In this document: positions 1 to 11,528 of the stretch, piece by piece
Layout of the letters: each line of letters starts with the position of its first letter
How positions within the stretch are numbered: the first letter of the stretch is position 1
Source: Epiperipatus broadwayi
Taxonomy: Eukaryota > Onychophora > Udeonychophora > Euonychophora > Peripatidae
Direction: 5' to 3'
Assembly: GCA_028023455.1 (NCBI GenBank)
Contig: JAQFVV010012497.1
Coordinates: forward strand, 3,596,001-3,660,000
Length of the DNA: 64,000 nucleotides
Program-made: the position numbers and the translations under genes
The notes under the pieces: generated by a model
The model's database searches: none
Told to the model about the DNA's origin: nothing
The model's input: the letters and a program-made list of their open reading frames with translations, nothing else

Positions 1-1243
1 GTACATCACATCACATCAGCTCTGCCAGTAAAGCAATAGGCCCACCGTAGGTCAAAGATCTAATACTTCTAAATTTTGTAGCAAATGTTTAACGCTCTCC
101 ATACATTTTTCTAATACAGTATAAGTTTGGAAAATTTTCTATGCATTTTTATATTTTATATCAAATTCTATCTCTAAAAGATATATAAACCTGTTGTAAA
201 TAATATAATATTTCAATTTCTTATTCAAAACTTGTATTTATTATCTGAATTAATGCATATAAATTATATTTTAAAACCAATGTTTAGCTATTTATTTATA
301 GTGTTTATCAAGGCTATAATACCATCAATCTAAAAAAAAAATACATACATAAATTGTAATAATAGAATATATTTTTTACATATTACTACGGTTTATATAT
401 TTATTTATTTTTAATAATAAAAGTTTACATAGACTTTATAGATATAGATATTAAAAATTTAATAAGATTTTCCATATATATATATTTAATTAGAGCTCAG
501 CCATGATTTAATGAATTATATCAGAAACTCTTTGTTTATAGGATCTGAGAAACGAAAATATTGTTTCTGAATGGTGTGATTTCAGTTTCCAATCCAGTTT
601 TTAATTGGTTGTTTGCTTAGTTACATCATGGCTGATAATTATGACTACCAGTTAGTCAAAAGTATGTTCAGCATATTATTTACATATATCTAGCATATAT
701 GTTTTGAAAGCAAAAACAAGTTTTTCTTAGGATATGCTTTGTATATATCATTTATTGAATTACATTATTTTTTAAGAAAAATTAAAATCTCCTGGAATTT
801 AAAATGGTTTGATAATAACTGTTAAAATGGCAGAATTTAAACAATTTATATGTATTAGTACTACTCACTAATTGTCCTATGTTGTTTTGTTTAATTGAAT
901 GATAGAATAGCTTACTTGAGAGATAAAGGTCTTTGGGCCTCAACTTTGCTCTACACTTTCAGTGCTAGAACATCATACAATTTCCTGAGCACTATATCAT
1001 CCAATTTCTTTTTTAAAATTTATTAATTAAAAAAAACTCATAAACGTAACTTCTATATATGAAATATATTCCAGTGCATTAATTCTCAATTAAGTCTGCT
1101 AAGGCATTGCAGTGTGATCTCCAAAGAGTTTACAAAAATTATAATTCAACTTTAAATTATTTTCTTCTTTTCTGAGTTAGCTTAATAAATGACTGTTAGT
1201 GAACACATACAGAAAGGGTAGATTTTTAAATATTCAGCTTTAT
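1..1243. other. AT-rich non-coding, nothing recognised
   Basis: Simple AT-rich sequence with homopolymer runs. No open frame of note and no repeat shared with the rest of the window that I could see. Confidence 0.6.
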
Positions 1244-1344
1244 TACTGCCTAGCATGCTTTTGATATATCTTGTATATCATATTTGTATATTATAGTACT
1301 ATGAACATGATATACATAATATATCAAAAGCATGCTAGGCAGTA
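1244..1344. repeat. 101-bp fold-back (MITE-like) element
   Basis: The 26 bases at 1244-1269 are the exact reverse complement of 1319-1344 (arm starts tactgcctagcatgc). Pairing continues inward with a few mismatches (about 1264-1282 against 1306-1324), so almost the whole unit folds into one hairpin. If the inverted repeat starts at actgcc, the trinucleotide att flanks both ends and could be the target duplication; TA is an alternative. There is no coding capacity. It looks like a small non-autonomous DNA transposon. A very young palindrome or a structured RNA locus is less likely. Confidence 0.75.
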
Positions 1345-1924
1345 TTCACTTATAATTGTGTGTTTAAGATTTTATATGGAAAACTTTTTTCAATTACAAT
1401 AACCAGAACAGCAAATTTTTAATCAGATGAGATATTTAGAACAAATTGGTTTGAATCAACTGATAATTAAATTTATAGAGCAAAACTATTTTTACTTATC
1501 TTAAAATTCCTACAAATAAATGATCAAACATCAAATATATAATAATAGATAATTACATTACCAATTATATATAATAATCAAAGTGATGTACTCCAAGCAC
1601 GGTTAATATAAACAATTTAACTGCTCTCTATCATAATTCAGACACCTGATTTAGAATATATCATTAAAATATTTTAATACTAGTTAGTTTTATTGCATTA
1701 AAAAATTTATTATTGCTCAAATGTTATATTTATATAAATTTTATATAATTATTAATATTTTAGATGTAATGTAAAATGAGTTATGTCACATAACTATAGA
1801 CTGTTATCCAAGTAAAATATTCTCTTCTGAAAATATTTTACATTTCTATAAATCCATCTATTTCTTTCTCATTTCTTTCTTTTAACATATGTACTGGTTA
1901 AAATCGTGGGTTCATTCAACAAGA
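1345..1924. other. AT-rich non-coding, nothing recognised
   Basis: Low-complexity A/T sequence with no feature I can support. Confidence 0.6.
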
Positions 1925-2104
1925 CCTAGAATCCAAGCAAACGTATATCCATCTAGTATGTGCAAGATACATAAGTCAGGAACAATACCAAATATCAACC
2001 TATTTACTAGTGCTCCAGGGTCTATGACTACATGAACAATGCTTCTGATGATACTAGCGAGTTTCATTTTTACTCTGTCTCAGCTATAGGTTCACACGTG
2101 ACTT
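1925..2104 (+). pseudogene. Penelope-like element RT fragment (relic)
   Basis: One forward frame reads KIHKSG, then after a short gap SAPGSM. This resembles the PLE reverse-transcriptase block that normally reads 'pKIHK.g.PlRPIvSs.gS', just upstream of the catalytic aspartates. A stop follows at about 2033, and a second frame continues with weaker similarity to about 2100. No catalytic YxDD or GIY-YIG part lies nearby, so this is a short internal fragment. The base composition is slightly richer in G+C than its surroundings. The assignment rests on one motif block and could be chance. Confidence 0.4.
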
Positions 2105-3276
2105 AATACAACAGATTTACATTTCATTAATTAATACCTATCTACATTTATTACAATTACAGAATGGTGTGGAGTATACCTGACATTGATTGATAATTTA
2201 AATAAGTTGAATATTTGATTGATTTGAACTGGAATAATAATAACTTCATGGCAACATAATAAAAGTAATTAATTTAAACCCATAAAATCTTATAACTAAT
2301 AAAAGGGATTTATGTTAGAGATTCAGAATAATGACAAACCGAGATTTCAAAGTACCAATATAATATATATTTATTATACATATAAGTGTCATCATACAAT
2401 ATGCATCAATATTTGTCTACACAACTTGATTATACATATTGGACTCACAATTACATGATTTAAAATTCATTAAGTAAAACAGATATAGTAATTAATAGAT
2501 GTTATCGTATTTCAATTTAGCAAGCAACTGCAATCCATTTAAGACACAAATTAGATTTTAATACAGCCAAAATATAATACATTTGTTTACTAAATATAAA
2601 CAGTTGGTTAAGCAGTCTGCCAAGTATAAATCAGTAATAATCCATCATTTTAGCCTTCAATAAACTTATAAATTGAAGAAAATAAATCTATTTTCTTCCT
2701 CTACAAATATATAGACAACTGACATGAATGAGTTGCATTAGACCATTACTACATTTAAATAGGCTGTAAGTTACATGGGAAAACAAAGTTTATCTTATGT
2801 AAATAACAATTCTATATGATATGTGATTAATTAATTAGATGGATTGGCTAATGAAAGATGTGCCTTCACAGTAGAGGGAGCATTTCAGATTCATAAATAG
2901 AGAATAAATAAAGAATGCTAAAGATGGTAAGACGTTATGGCTACAATAAAATACAGGAGGTCATTTACGATCCTCAAAGAGGCTTTGCTAGGAGAAGTCG
3001 ATGAATGAGAACATGCTGGTCCACTGACCAAAACATATCTCTGCATAACAATAAAAGTTGATGTGCTGGGATGGTTTATCCATGTGTGCCCATGCACATG
3101 TTAATGGCAGTATCTGGAAAATCGGAAATCCTAGTATGAAATACATCTACTTTTAAGGGAGACTAAAATTATTGGATTAGTCATAATTAAAATTCCGCAG
3201 GTCCTGAGAGTTGAGTAGCAAAGCAAGAACAATAAGGACAAATAAATAATTGTAACCATAAAGTACATAATACCGT
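2105..3276. other. AT-rich non-coding, nothing recognised
   Basis: No convincing coding frame. Nothing in this stretch matches other parts of the window strongly enough to call. Confidence 0.55.
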
Positions 3277-3304
3277 ACATATATATATATATATATATAT
3301 ATAT
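3277..3304. repeat. (AT)n microsatellite
   Basis: Uninterrupted alternating A and T over about 28 bases. It produces an artificial Tyr-Ile repeat in translations of the minus strand. Confidence 0.95.
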
Positions 3305-3959
3305 TGTGCAGACAAATGTGAATTCAATCCTGATTTAAATAGCTCTCTAGCATAATGGAACATCCACAAAACCCAGGGCAATAAATGAATTTTAAGAAAA
3401 TATAATATAAAAGAAACAGTGAGAATGCAAACCAAATTTAAAGGAGTAGATTGTTTTCCCACACATTCAAACTTTAAAATTTCTCATGGCTTAGACTTTA
3501 TAAGCAAACGAGGTTTATATAACAAAACATTAAACTAAACCCTATATAAAAAATAAAAAAAATTCACTTCTGGTGAGATTTTACAAAATTCTGCATGATA
3601 ATTAATACGTAGGTGCTAAAGATCAAACACAAATGAGATATACAGTATAAATACTGATAAAATTTAATTTTAAAATTTCGATAATAGACTTTCCTAAAGA
3701 GCTAAGTTTGGTTTAGGAAAATGTGATGGATTTTGCTTAAATAATTTGATAAATTACATTTTCTTTTTTGAGAAATGATTACAGGTAAATTTTAAGACTA
3801 TTCCTATTATTTAAATCATTTACAAAATAACAAACATACAAAACTAAATGAGCTTCATCTATTAAGTGCTTAATGGAAAATCTACATCTCCTGCAATAAT
3901 CTTGACAGGAGAAAATAACAAAGATTAGGGTTGTAATATGCTCTTTGAATTATGTTTGT

Positions 3960-4088
3960 TATGTTTGAACGAATGATTAAAACATAGCACTATATAAAAT
4001 AATATCTCATTATATATGTTTAATTTCAACTAAAGAATGATGGGTCGTAAATTGTAAAGATTTCACAGGTGTCATTCGTTCAAACATA
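3960..4088. repeat. 129-bp element with 17-bp perfect terminal inverted repeats
   Basis: Positions 3960-3976 (tatgtttgaacgaatga) are exactly complementary to 4072-4088. The interior is AT-rich and non-coding. Just inside the left arm, 3975-4009 recurs almost unchanged at 4307-4341 (motif aacatagcRctatataaaa), so the locus also holds a direct repeat about 332 bp apart. A short non-autonomous DNA element is the simplest reading. Confidence 0.6.
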
Positions 4089-4306
4089 AATGTAATTTAA
4101 AGTGATTGCTTAACACCTTCACGCTTTCATTTCCATAAGCTTAAGATTTGCCCATACATAAATGTTTGGGTTGAAAGAATGGGTGGATTCATTCCATTCT
4201 TTCTAAAATACTATATCTTGTGTCTGGAAAAAAGGGAGAGTATTCATTTATCATTTATCTTTGAAGCGCATGTGCATTGGCTTAATTGCTAATATCACTA
4301 TTACAG

Positions 4307-4341
4307 TATTAAAACATAGCGCTATATAAAATAATATCTCA
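4307..4341. repeat. Direct repeat of 3975-4009
   Basis: About 34 of 35 bases agree with 3975-4009. It may mark a second remnant of the same element, or a local duplication. Confidence 0.7.
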
Positions 4342-5046
4342 AAATATACTTTTCTACAAATATTATAAAATAAATGACTATTATAAAGAGGTTAGCTTTA
4401 ATATAATTTAATGAAATATGAATCAGATAAAAAAAATATAATATTGATTATAAATATTGATTATAAATTATACATATACTATTGCCTCAAGCAAGACAGG
4501 TGTCAGTTAACATATATGATTGGGTTCAAACCCATATTAGTGCTATTAACCTTAGCACTACTAACATTAGCACTAAGTGAAGTGTAAATAGATGAGATGG
4601 TATTTACAGATTCACATACAATCACCAAATCATTTTTCTAGTATATACATTTTCTTTTTTTACTGCTATTCAATTTTAATAAAATCGATTTTGTTAAGTC
4701 CGATTATAGTTTCTTCATATTTCTTGTTTTGATCTTAATGACCTAAAAACATCTATTTTTTTACTCCCATTACTTTTACTTTACTCTTACTTTCCATATA
4801 ATATTTAAAGTCCCCCCCCCCCCAACAGCCTACATTTCAAAAATAAATTGTGCTGCCACCTTATATCTGGCATTCATTTCATAAGCACCAGAAAACGTAA
4901 TTGAGAATTTCAATGCTCAATTCAAAGTGTTATGGAATAGAATTGAGTCTTTGTATCAATGAGCTCTGCATTCATGCAATTTCTCATTTTGCTACATTTA
5001 AATTATTAAAACCTACTAAATTTATTAAAATGCACAGAAAATTTGG
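4342..5046. other. Non-coding with poly-C tract
   Basis: AT-rich filler. A run of 12 C sits at 4812-4823. No gene is visible. Confidence 0.6.
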
Positions 5047-5048
5047 TA

Positions 5049-5734
5049 GTTGTGAGTTTTTAAGTAAACCAAGATAGCAGTTTGTATTTTTAATAAATCT
5101 ACAGTTTCAGCCCCCCCCCCCAATGTTTACAAAAAAAAATGCCAACTTGGAAACATCATATTTAATAATTACATTTTACTGTTATTTTTTAATAAAGAAA
5201 TCAATATGGAAAAATTAATTGCAATATTTATAGTTTATTTATTTTTTTTTCGAGATTAAGTTATTAACAGAAAAATGTAAAAAGTACAATGTTTACACTT
5301 TATTCATGCCAACAGTGTGCAATCATATTGTGACCATTAATACACATTTTTCTGGGGTGGCAGAATTCCATACCTTTGGAAATATTCCACTGCATCATGT
5401 TCTGAGATAGGAGAATCCCAAATTTTTATCATTATGACAATTTACAAAAAAAAAACAAAAAACTGCTAGTTAAAAGAAATACGCTGAATTGAACCAAAGT
5501 ATGACAATATTAAGAGAGTCTCATTGCTTCCCACATCATAAGTAAAAAAAAAAAAATTGAAATAAAGCATCTTAATGAAATTTATCAGAATTTACCCTTT
5601 TTTTAAATTTAACAATCCATTTATTAATTTTGTTTTTATTTAACTAAAACATCTTCGATAGATTATAGGCCCTCGAAACTGTACATTTATCAAAAATAAG
5701 AGGTGCTATCTTGGTTTACTTGAAAACTCACAAG
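5049..5734. mobile_element. 686-bp TA-flanked inverted-repeat transposon (non-autonomous), copy 1
   Basis: The ends form long imperfect inverted repeats. The left end starts gttgtgagtttttaagtaaa; the right end, read in reverse, starts cttgtgagttttcaagtaaa. Similarity runs about 65 bp, to a block containing acagtttc. TA lies directly outside both ends (5047-5048 and 5735-5736), as expected for Tc1/mariner-type insertion. The interior has a C11 run (5111-5121) and A/T runs but no transposase frame, so it would be a non-autonomous derivative. A second direct-orientation copy lies at 63053-63709, which confirms that the unit is dispersed. The superfamily call rests only on the TA duplication and the lack of a longer target duplication. 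Confidence 0.75.
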
Positions 5735-6040
5735 TACTACTGATAAGTCATTACTGTCACATAGATACAAAATTATAGCTAATTATGTATCTTGCAATAC
5801 ATTATAATAGATAAAATATATTTACAACTTTCATTCTACCGTACATTTTTAAAACATATGAATAAAAATATTTGAAAAAAGATAAATAATTTCCAAAATG
5901 CATTTCAGTTAGCCAAAATATGTGGCAGTATAAAAGTTTTAAGTATACCCCCCCAAGATAATATACGCAGAAAAGAAGGGAATGAAATTGGTATGATAAT
6001 ATCATGCATTTATGTTTAATTAAAAAAATTAAACAACTTT
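5735..6040. other. AT-rich non-coding, nothing recognised
   Basis: No coding frame and no repeat seen. Confidence 0.6.
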
Positions 6041-6127
6041 TACCTGGCTTTAAAGTTTAAATCTGCTAGGAATAATATGATAATCTTTAGTATAATAAAT
6101 GATTAGTAATAATCATTAATATATTTA
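6041..6127 (+). repeat. Direct repeat unit A1 (pairs with 6371-6454)
   Basis: An 87-bp stretch with motif atgataatctttag and then aatgattagtaataatcatt. It recurs 330 bp downstream with few changes. The inner part is itself palindromic. Confidence 0.75.
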
Positions 6128-6370
6128 TCACTTGTAAATTAAATTATAATAATTTGATATTGATAAATATTGAACAAATAATGAATACTCTTGAAAGAGA
6201 TTGTGATCTGAGCCAAATAAAAAGTATTGGTTTGGTGTGTCTTGGGAATCATTTGCCTTTTTTGTATGTCTTTATTTATATATTTCAAGAGTGTTTGATA
6301 ATTTGAAAGTTTTAAGTATATGTAAAAAAAGTAAATATTCCTATGTATTTTCAATAAATATATTCTTCTT

Positions 6371-6454
6371 TAACTGGATTTAAAGCTTATATATATGATA
6401 ATAATATGATAATCTTTAGCCTAATAAATGATTAGTAATAATCATTAATATATT
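6371..6454 (+). repeat. Direct repeat unit A2
   Basis: Second copy of 6041-6127. The last 45 bases are nearly identical. This could be a terminal duplication around a small insertion, or a local tandem duplication with a 240-bp spacer. Confidence 0.75.
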
Positions 6455-7252
6455 CATTTGAAGAAGATAGTGTCAAAATTGTGAATGCAGAAAATTTGAT
6501 ACTTCTAAATCAAATTGTAATAATTCAATAAAACATGTATGTCTTTTCTCATTGTCATCTTTTTTTCTAGTATCAGTTTTTCTTATTCTTATTGAACCTT
6601 TGTTTTTGGTATTATTGACAATTTTACATTAATTTTTTCTATAGTTTCTCACCAGTACAAATCTAAACTGCGTGTTCAGAGATTACAAAGTAACAATAAT
6701 AAAACCCCGCGTTTGATTTGTGATAAGTAGCGCGCAATATTTTCTGAGTATGAATTCTTTAACTTTTCACATTTATTGAAGTTTTTTTAACGTTAGTTTA
6801 ATATTTCTTGGATGTACAGTGAAAGTCGCCCAATGATTATTAGAAGCGTGTTTAAATCATGCTACCATTTTCATGTAAAAATATAAATTTTGTAATATAT
6901 ATATTCTTTACATTCACACCTGTAAATTAAAATTTAAAAAAAATATTGATGATAGAAAATAATAGAAAAGAAAAATTAATTTTAAAATAATATGTTATTG
7001 TATTATATGAATTAGTCACATTCCGTAATAACAAGTTTAAATATAAACTTTTTTTGAAGTTATTGTGGTATATTTTTTAATTTGAAATTACTTACTTAAT
7101 ATTTGCGGGCATATAATATTAAATAAGTGGACTAACAGAGATGTCAGAATAAAGATTGAAAACATATTTATAACTATTAGTTGATTGCGATTTCATTTGA
7201 ACTTTAAAGAGTTAAGATCAAAGAAGATTCTCAGTATTTCTATTAATCCACT
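6455..7252. other. AT-rich non-coding, nothing recognised
   Basis: No frame or repeat that I can support. Confidence 0.55.
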
Positions 7253-7335
7253 GTAAGAAAAGGTTAATCCAGCTTTTCAGGAAATTTTCATCTCATACAT
7301 GGTTCTTTTCTAGGTCTTCTATAGTCTTTTAGGTA
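7253..7335 (-). pseudogene. RTE-type retrotransposon 3'-end relic
   Basis: The block reading ctaggtcttctatagtc is the decayed counterpart of the C-terminal coding end of the RTE family at 33.7, 46.3 and 50.7 kb, where the consensus reads ctgggtcttctacaatctc. In those copies the minus strand encodes the 'GHv.Rr.d.RW...W.Pr..KR' tail. Only about 80 bp survive here, with no reading frame. Confidence 0.45.
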
Positions 7336-7504
7336 TGCAGTATGGATTTGATAGTTTGTAGTCATGTTGTTATTTTTCCAATTAATATTATTGTTGACAA
7401 ATAGTGAGTTAAAATTTTATTGTATATTTTTATATCTATATGTTGAAATAAATGTGTTCATGGGCAAATGATATTTTATAAAACATGTTTTTAGTATATT
7501 ATAC

Positions 7505-7665
7505 AAATATTATCATTATTATCCTTTTCAACTATTACTAATCCATTGCCAGATAATATTAATTCAGCTTCCTCTACTTATAGATTTACATTTTTTGTCA
7601 CTCCAAGTCATTTTTTACCTCATATGGGGTCTTTTTCTAGGTCTCTATTCCTCTAGCTGCATAAT
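7505..7665 (-). pseudogene. Second RTE-type 3'-end relic
   Basis: It starts with an attatcattattatcc tract resembling the 3' repeat tail of the RTE copies (catcatcatcaac at 33658). It then gives a decayed 'ggtctttttctaggtctct' block like 33.78 and 46.38 kb. The order matches a minus-strand 3' end. It is too decayed to translate. Confidence 0.4.
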
Positions 7666-7669
7666 CAGC

Positions 7670-8300
7670 CATCCAATATCGGTTAATAAATATATAAAAT
7701 TTAGTATAGAAAAATTCTAAAATCTTTGGTCATCTGGTAATTGGCAAACTAAATGGGTAATGATGACCATTTCACTAGTTCCTCTGTGTGGGGGGAGGAA
7801 GGATGTTGTTTATCTTTTTGCTTAAACCTTTTTGCTCATTGTTCCATTAGTATTGTTGCTGACTTAGTCAGGATTGACTTGATGCAGATAACTTATTTAA
7901 TATCCATGAATTTTTGGATCTTTAGTTTCATATTTACTTACCATGATTATCGTGTAGAATATGAAATAATCTTTTACCAAATGAAAATAAGAACTAGACT
8001 ATATTACAAAAAATAGTTCCATAGCATGAAGCAAATAAAAACTGTGTTGATCTATATATTATATTTTAGAATTTTATGTATGTTGGAAACTATTGACTGA
8101 GGTTTCAACTTACATAAATAAAAATTAATCTATAAAGAATCATTGGTAGTAAATTAAATCATGGTATTCATTATCATATTTAGGACTAATTTTGTTTCTA
8201 AAAGAATTGAATGTGGAAATAAAAAGATCGGAGATAAAATTGGGATTTCCATTACGATAGAAGGTGCTATATGATGACTCATTTTGTAGACCAAACTATA
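7670..8300. other. AT-rich non-coding, nothing recognised
   Basis: An 87-codon forward frame (7753-8016) lies here. It has no recognisable domain, and I regard it as chance. Confidence 0.5.
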
Positions 8301-8340
8301 TTCGGCCTATAAAAAGGTCATGGTTTTTTTTAAATTTGAT

Positions 8341-8594
8341 GCGTTAACAAATTATTTTTAAGATTCAATGTAAATTAAACAAAAGATTTTAATATTATAT
8401 AAATAAATGTGAGATATATACCTGGTCGGAAAGGTCGTCCTTTTTTGTAAGTTTTTTTTAGTTGGTTGCTTTAACAATTTTTTTGAAGATTTAATGTTAA
8501 TTAGGCAAAAGATTTTAATATTTTATAAATATATATGAGAAATATACCTGGCCTGAAAGGCAGTTATTTTTGTAATAGTTTTTTTTTAATTGGT
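8341..8594 (+). repeat. Two tandem copies of a ~127-bp unit
   Basis: Unit 1 starts at 8341 (gcgttaacaaa) and unit 2 at 8468 (gctttaacaat). They share an internal block around acaaaagattttaatatt and then atatacctgg, and the tail agttttttttwa-ttggtt. A partial upstream unit is possible from about 8305. By eye, identity is about 80-85%. No coding role is visible; this is minisatellite-like. Confidence 0.8.
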
Positions 8595-8599
8595 TGTTC

Positions 8600-10060
8600 A
8601 ATTTTTGACAGTGTTACAGATATCTGCTTCATAAAAAAATACATTTATTAATAGCAGAATTACTTCCATCGCATAAAATATACTTCATAATAAAAATTAC
8701 ACATTATTAAAGGTAAAGGGTGGAATTACTTCCTTTGCATAAAATGCTCATGTGACAACCTTACAGACAAACATTTGCATGGAAACATGTGACAGCCTTG
8801 TGGACGAACATACATACATTCACATGGATTTTATATTTTATAGATACCATGATATATGAGAAGATTATCATTAATCAAATTTGCATGAATTTGAACCCAT
8901 TTATTTTACAAACACTTTGAGACATATTTTATTCACAAAAATTACACATATGATAGCACATATATAAAAAAAAAAGTTGAATAGTTAAAAAAAAAGAATA
9001 GGCAAAATGTGTCCATATAGAATGCGAATAATAATTTTCAACCATTAACAATATAGGAAACAAAAATTCGCAAATACCAAAACGTTCATGTTCAATACAA
9101 ATGACATTTGAAAAATATAATAGTGGCCTTCAGTCAGGACTCTATTATGGCAGATTTAACATGTTAACTATCATCTTTATCTCTTGATGACATGGCTTTA
9201 ACTCACTCTAAAACTGGCAGTTTTTACATTATCATAGTGAATTTACGCTCATTTTAAAGCTTAAAAAGTATCGTAAGATGCTGCCCTCTCTAGAATTATT
9301 TTACAAGTAAAAAATCAACAATATTTAAATTTAAAGTTTTAACAATGGGAGAAGGTAGACTTTCCTAGGCTCTGATTGGTTGTTGCTCATATTGAATAAA
9401 AGAAAGTGCTTGTCAACAATTTTTACCGCTCCAACTTCTTTGTTTTAATTTTCAAAAAATGTTTTAGAGTATATTTTTTGGTATTTTTTTTACACATTAT
9501 AAATTATTTTGGATAAAATATGCTGAAAATAAAATTATTTTAGAACAATAGTTGAGATTTTAGTAAAAATTATTTACTTTTACACAAAAGTAAATTGAAA
9601 AAGAAAATCAATGATGTATGTGACATTTTCTTATAGGTTACGAACATTCTTTTTTGGTTCTCTGCTGTAAAATATTTTTATAATTATAAATAGAAATTTA
9701 TTTTTGAAAAAACTTTCATTCACTTTCATATTCTGACAAATTATTAATTTGCTTTTTACAGACAACTAAAATGAATAGAATATTAAAAGATGAATATATT
9801 TTTAATGCTGTTTCTGTAATTGACCAATCAAAAGTTTAGAGTTTTAACTCACTTGAACAAGCAGAATTTTTGATGAGGAATAGGTTAAAAAATTGAAAAT
9901 ATTTAATATAAGTGTATAGAGAACCTTAACCATTGCCTGTTTATTAAAACAAATGAAGTGGATCCTTAAGCCATAATATTATCTTTTTCTATATGTTATC
10001 TTCAAGTGAAGAGAGTTTACAACAAAATAAAATTATTATGTTGCATATTTATTATTAAAC
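8600..10060. other. AT-rich non-coding
   Basis: Short internally repeated blocks occur at 8640-8830, for example gaattacttcc with cataaaat twice and catgtgaca twice. Otherwise I see nothing. Confidence 0.55.
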
Positions 10061-10064
10061 ATTT

Positions 10065-10310
10065 GAAAAAAGTGAAATGGTATTGGAATGACCATATTGC
10101 TAGAAGAGATAATATGAGATGACTGGTGAAGTATTATACTAGATCCAAGAGATTATAAAAGATGTAGAAAGAAATCATGTGTGATGAATGAAATGAAAAA
10201 GATTGCTGATGTGTTATGAAAAGAGCGAAAAAGAAGCTAGAGTTTTGATCAAATAGATTAAACTTGGAGAGATCATTATTCTGCAGTGAATCAGTAATAA
10301 TTTAAAAATG
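10065..10310 (+). pseudogene. RTE-type retrotransposon 3' coding end (relic)
   Basis: The forward frame gives a decayed version of the RTE C-terminal block: a Trp-Asn-Asp-His-Ile-Ala-Arg-Arg run ('W.GHiaRr'), then Asp-Asn-Met-Arg, then a basic stretch. The end ggagagatcattattctgcag matches the 3' end at 39385. Stops interrupt the frame. It ends in AT-rich DNA without an obvious tail. This is a 5'-truncated dead copy of the same family as at 32.3 kb. Confidence 0.6.
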
Positions 10311-11231
10311 ATGCTTAAATATTAATTTCCAATTATTAATTTAATAAAGTATTTTTTTAAAAAATGAATTTCCCATGTGGGGGAAAGTTGGATTTATTTA
10401 GAAAAATGTAAAAAAAAATATTATTTTTATTGCATAGGGTTTTGGATACGTCAATATATATATATTTGATAATTGTATTATGTGCAAAATTAAATAAAAT
10501 AAATTTTTAAAATTAAAAAAAACTATAGAAATAAATAAAAACACTATTTTGCTGTTAGTATAATATAAAAAATATTTGTAAAATTTTTAAGCTGATATTT
10601 GAGTTTTAGTGCTTTTTTATTATTTAATTACTTTCTGTTATCTATGGACAAAAATGGAAATTAAAATATAAAAACAGTAGCACTGTTAGGAAACCATTCA
10701 ATGTAAAATTGTATTGAAATTTTTTAACCTTCAAGCTATCTAATATAGTAGTATATTATGTGGTATTTTTGTAGGGGTGCCACTTTGCTTTACTGAATTT
10801 TAATCAGGCAAAAATAAAACATTTTCTTATAAAGTTGAATTTATCTGCAAGCTGTATGAATGTGTAATTTATATAACAGTGAAAATCAAAATATTTGTGA
10901 TACTATGCTAAAAAGTTCAGTTTTTAAAAAAGCAAAAATTAAAAAAACATAATGCCAGTTTTAATGCCCAAGCATGATTGTATCAATCACTTGATATAAT
11001 ATAACATAGAAATCTATATCATCTCCATAATGCACTTTTTATGAAGGAGCTTAACTTATCCATAATCTATGTATATATATAATTATTCATAATTTTGTTT
11101 GACAGTCAAAATCAAAACATTATTGTTCTTACCCTAAAAGTTTATTTTCAAAAAGAAAAATATAAAAAAGTCACAATATAACCATTTCCTATGTTTATGC
11201 AAGCTGTTAAAACAGTAACAAACTGACCATA
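10311..11231. other. AT-rich non-coding, nothing recognised
   Basis: Homopolymer-rich A/T DNA. No gene seen. Confidence 0.55.
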
Positions 11232-11528
11232 TAGTAGTGCAAGCCTTAGTAGTCAATAAATGGAAGGTTTGTGCATAAAATCCCTATCTAGCACTACTTC
11301 TTTAATATGTCCAGATTAGTAAATTGATAAAAGATGACTGGTGGAGAGTTGCATTAGATCCTAAGATCTAAGTGCAATGTTCTCAGATCTGAGACTTTTC
11401 AATGATGAGTGCCATAAGCTAGAAACAAGTCTCAGGATATTGGATGAACAGGTACTAAATAGGAATTTATGCACAAATCTTTCTAGCACCTATTAATAAC
11501 TAAGGCTTACACTGGGGGACACTACTAC
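11232..11528. repeat. ~300-bp inverted-repeat element, family related to 34134-34720
   Basis: The left arm 11232-11325 (agtagtgcaagccttag, then tttgtgcataaaatcc) pairs with the right arm 11430-11528 read in reverse. The centre carries a block built around gatcctaagatctaagtgca and agatctgaga. The same blocks in the same relative order, inverted, lie in the insertion at 34150-34370 (ttgtgcataaaatcc, then agatcttaggatctaatgca). It has no coding capacity. It looks like a dispersed non-autonomous element with a fold-back organisation. Confidence 0.7.

Noticed and set aside
7753-8016. 87-codon forward frame
   Set aside because: No domain, no composition shift and no conserved copy; expected by chance in AT-rich DNA of this length.
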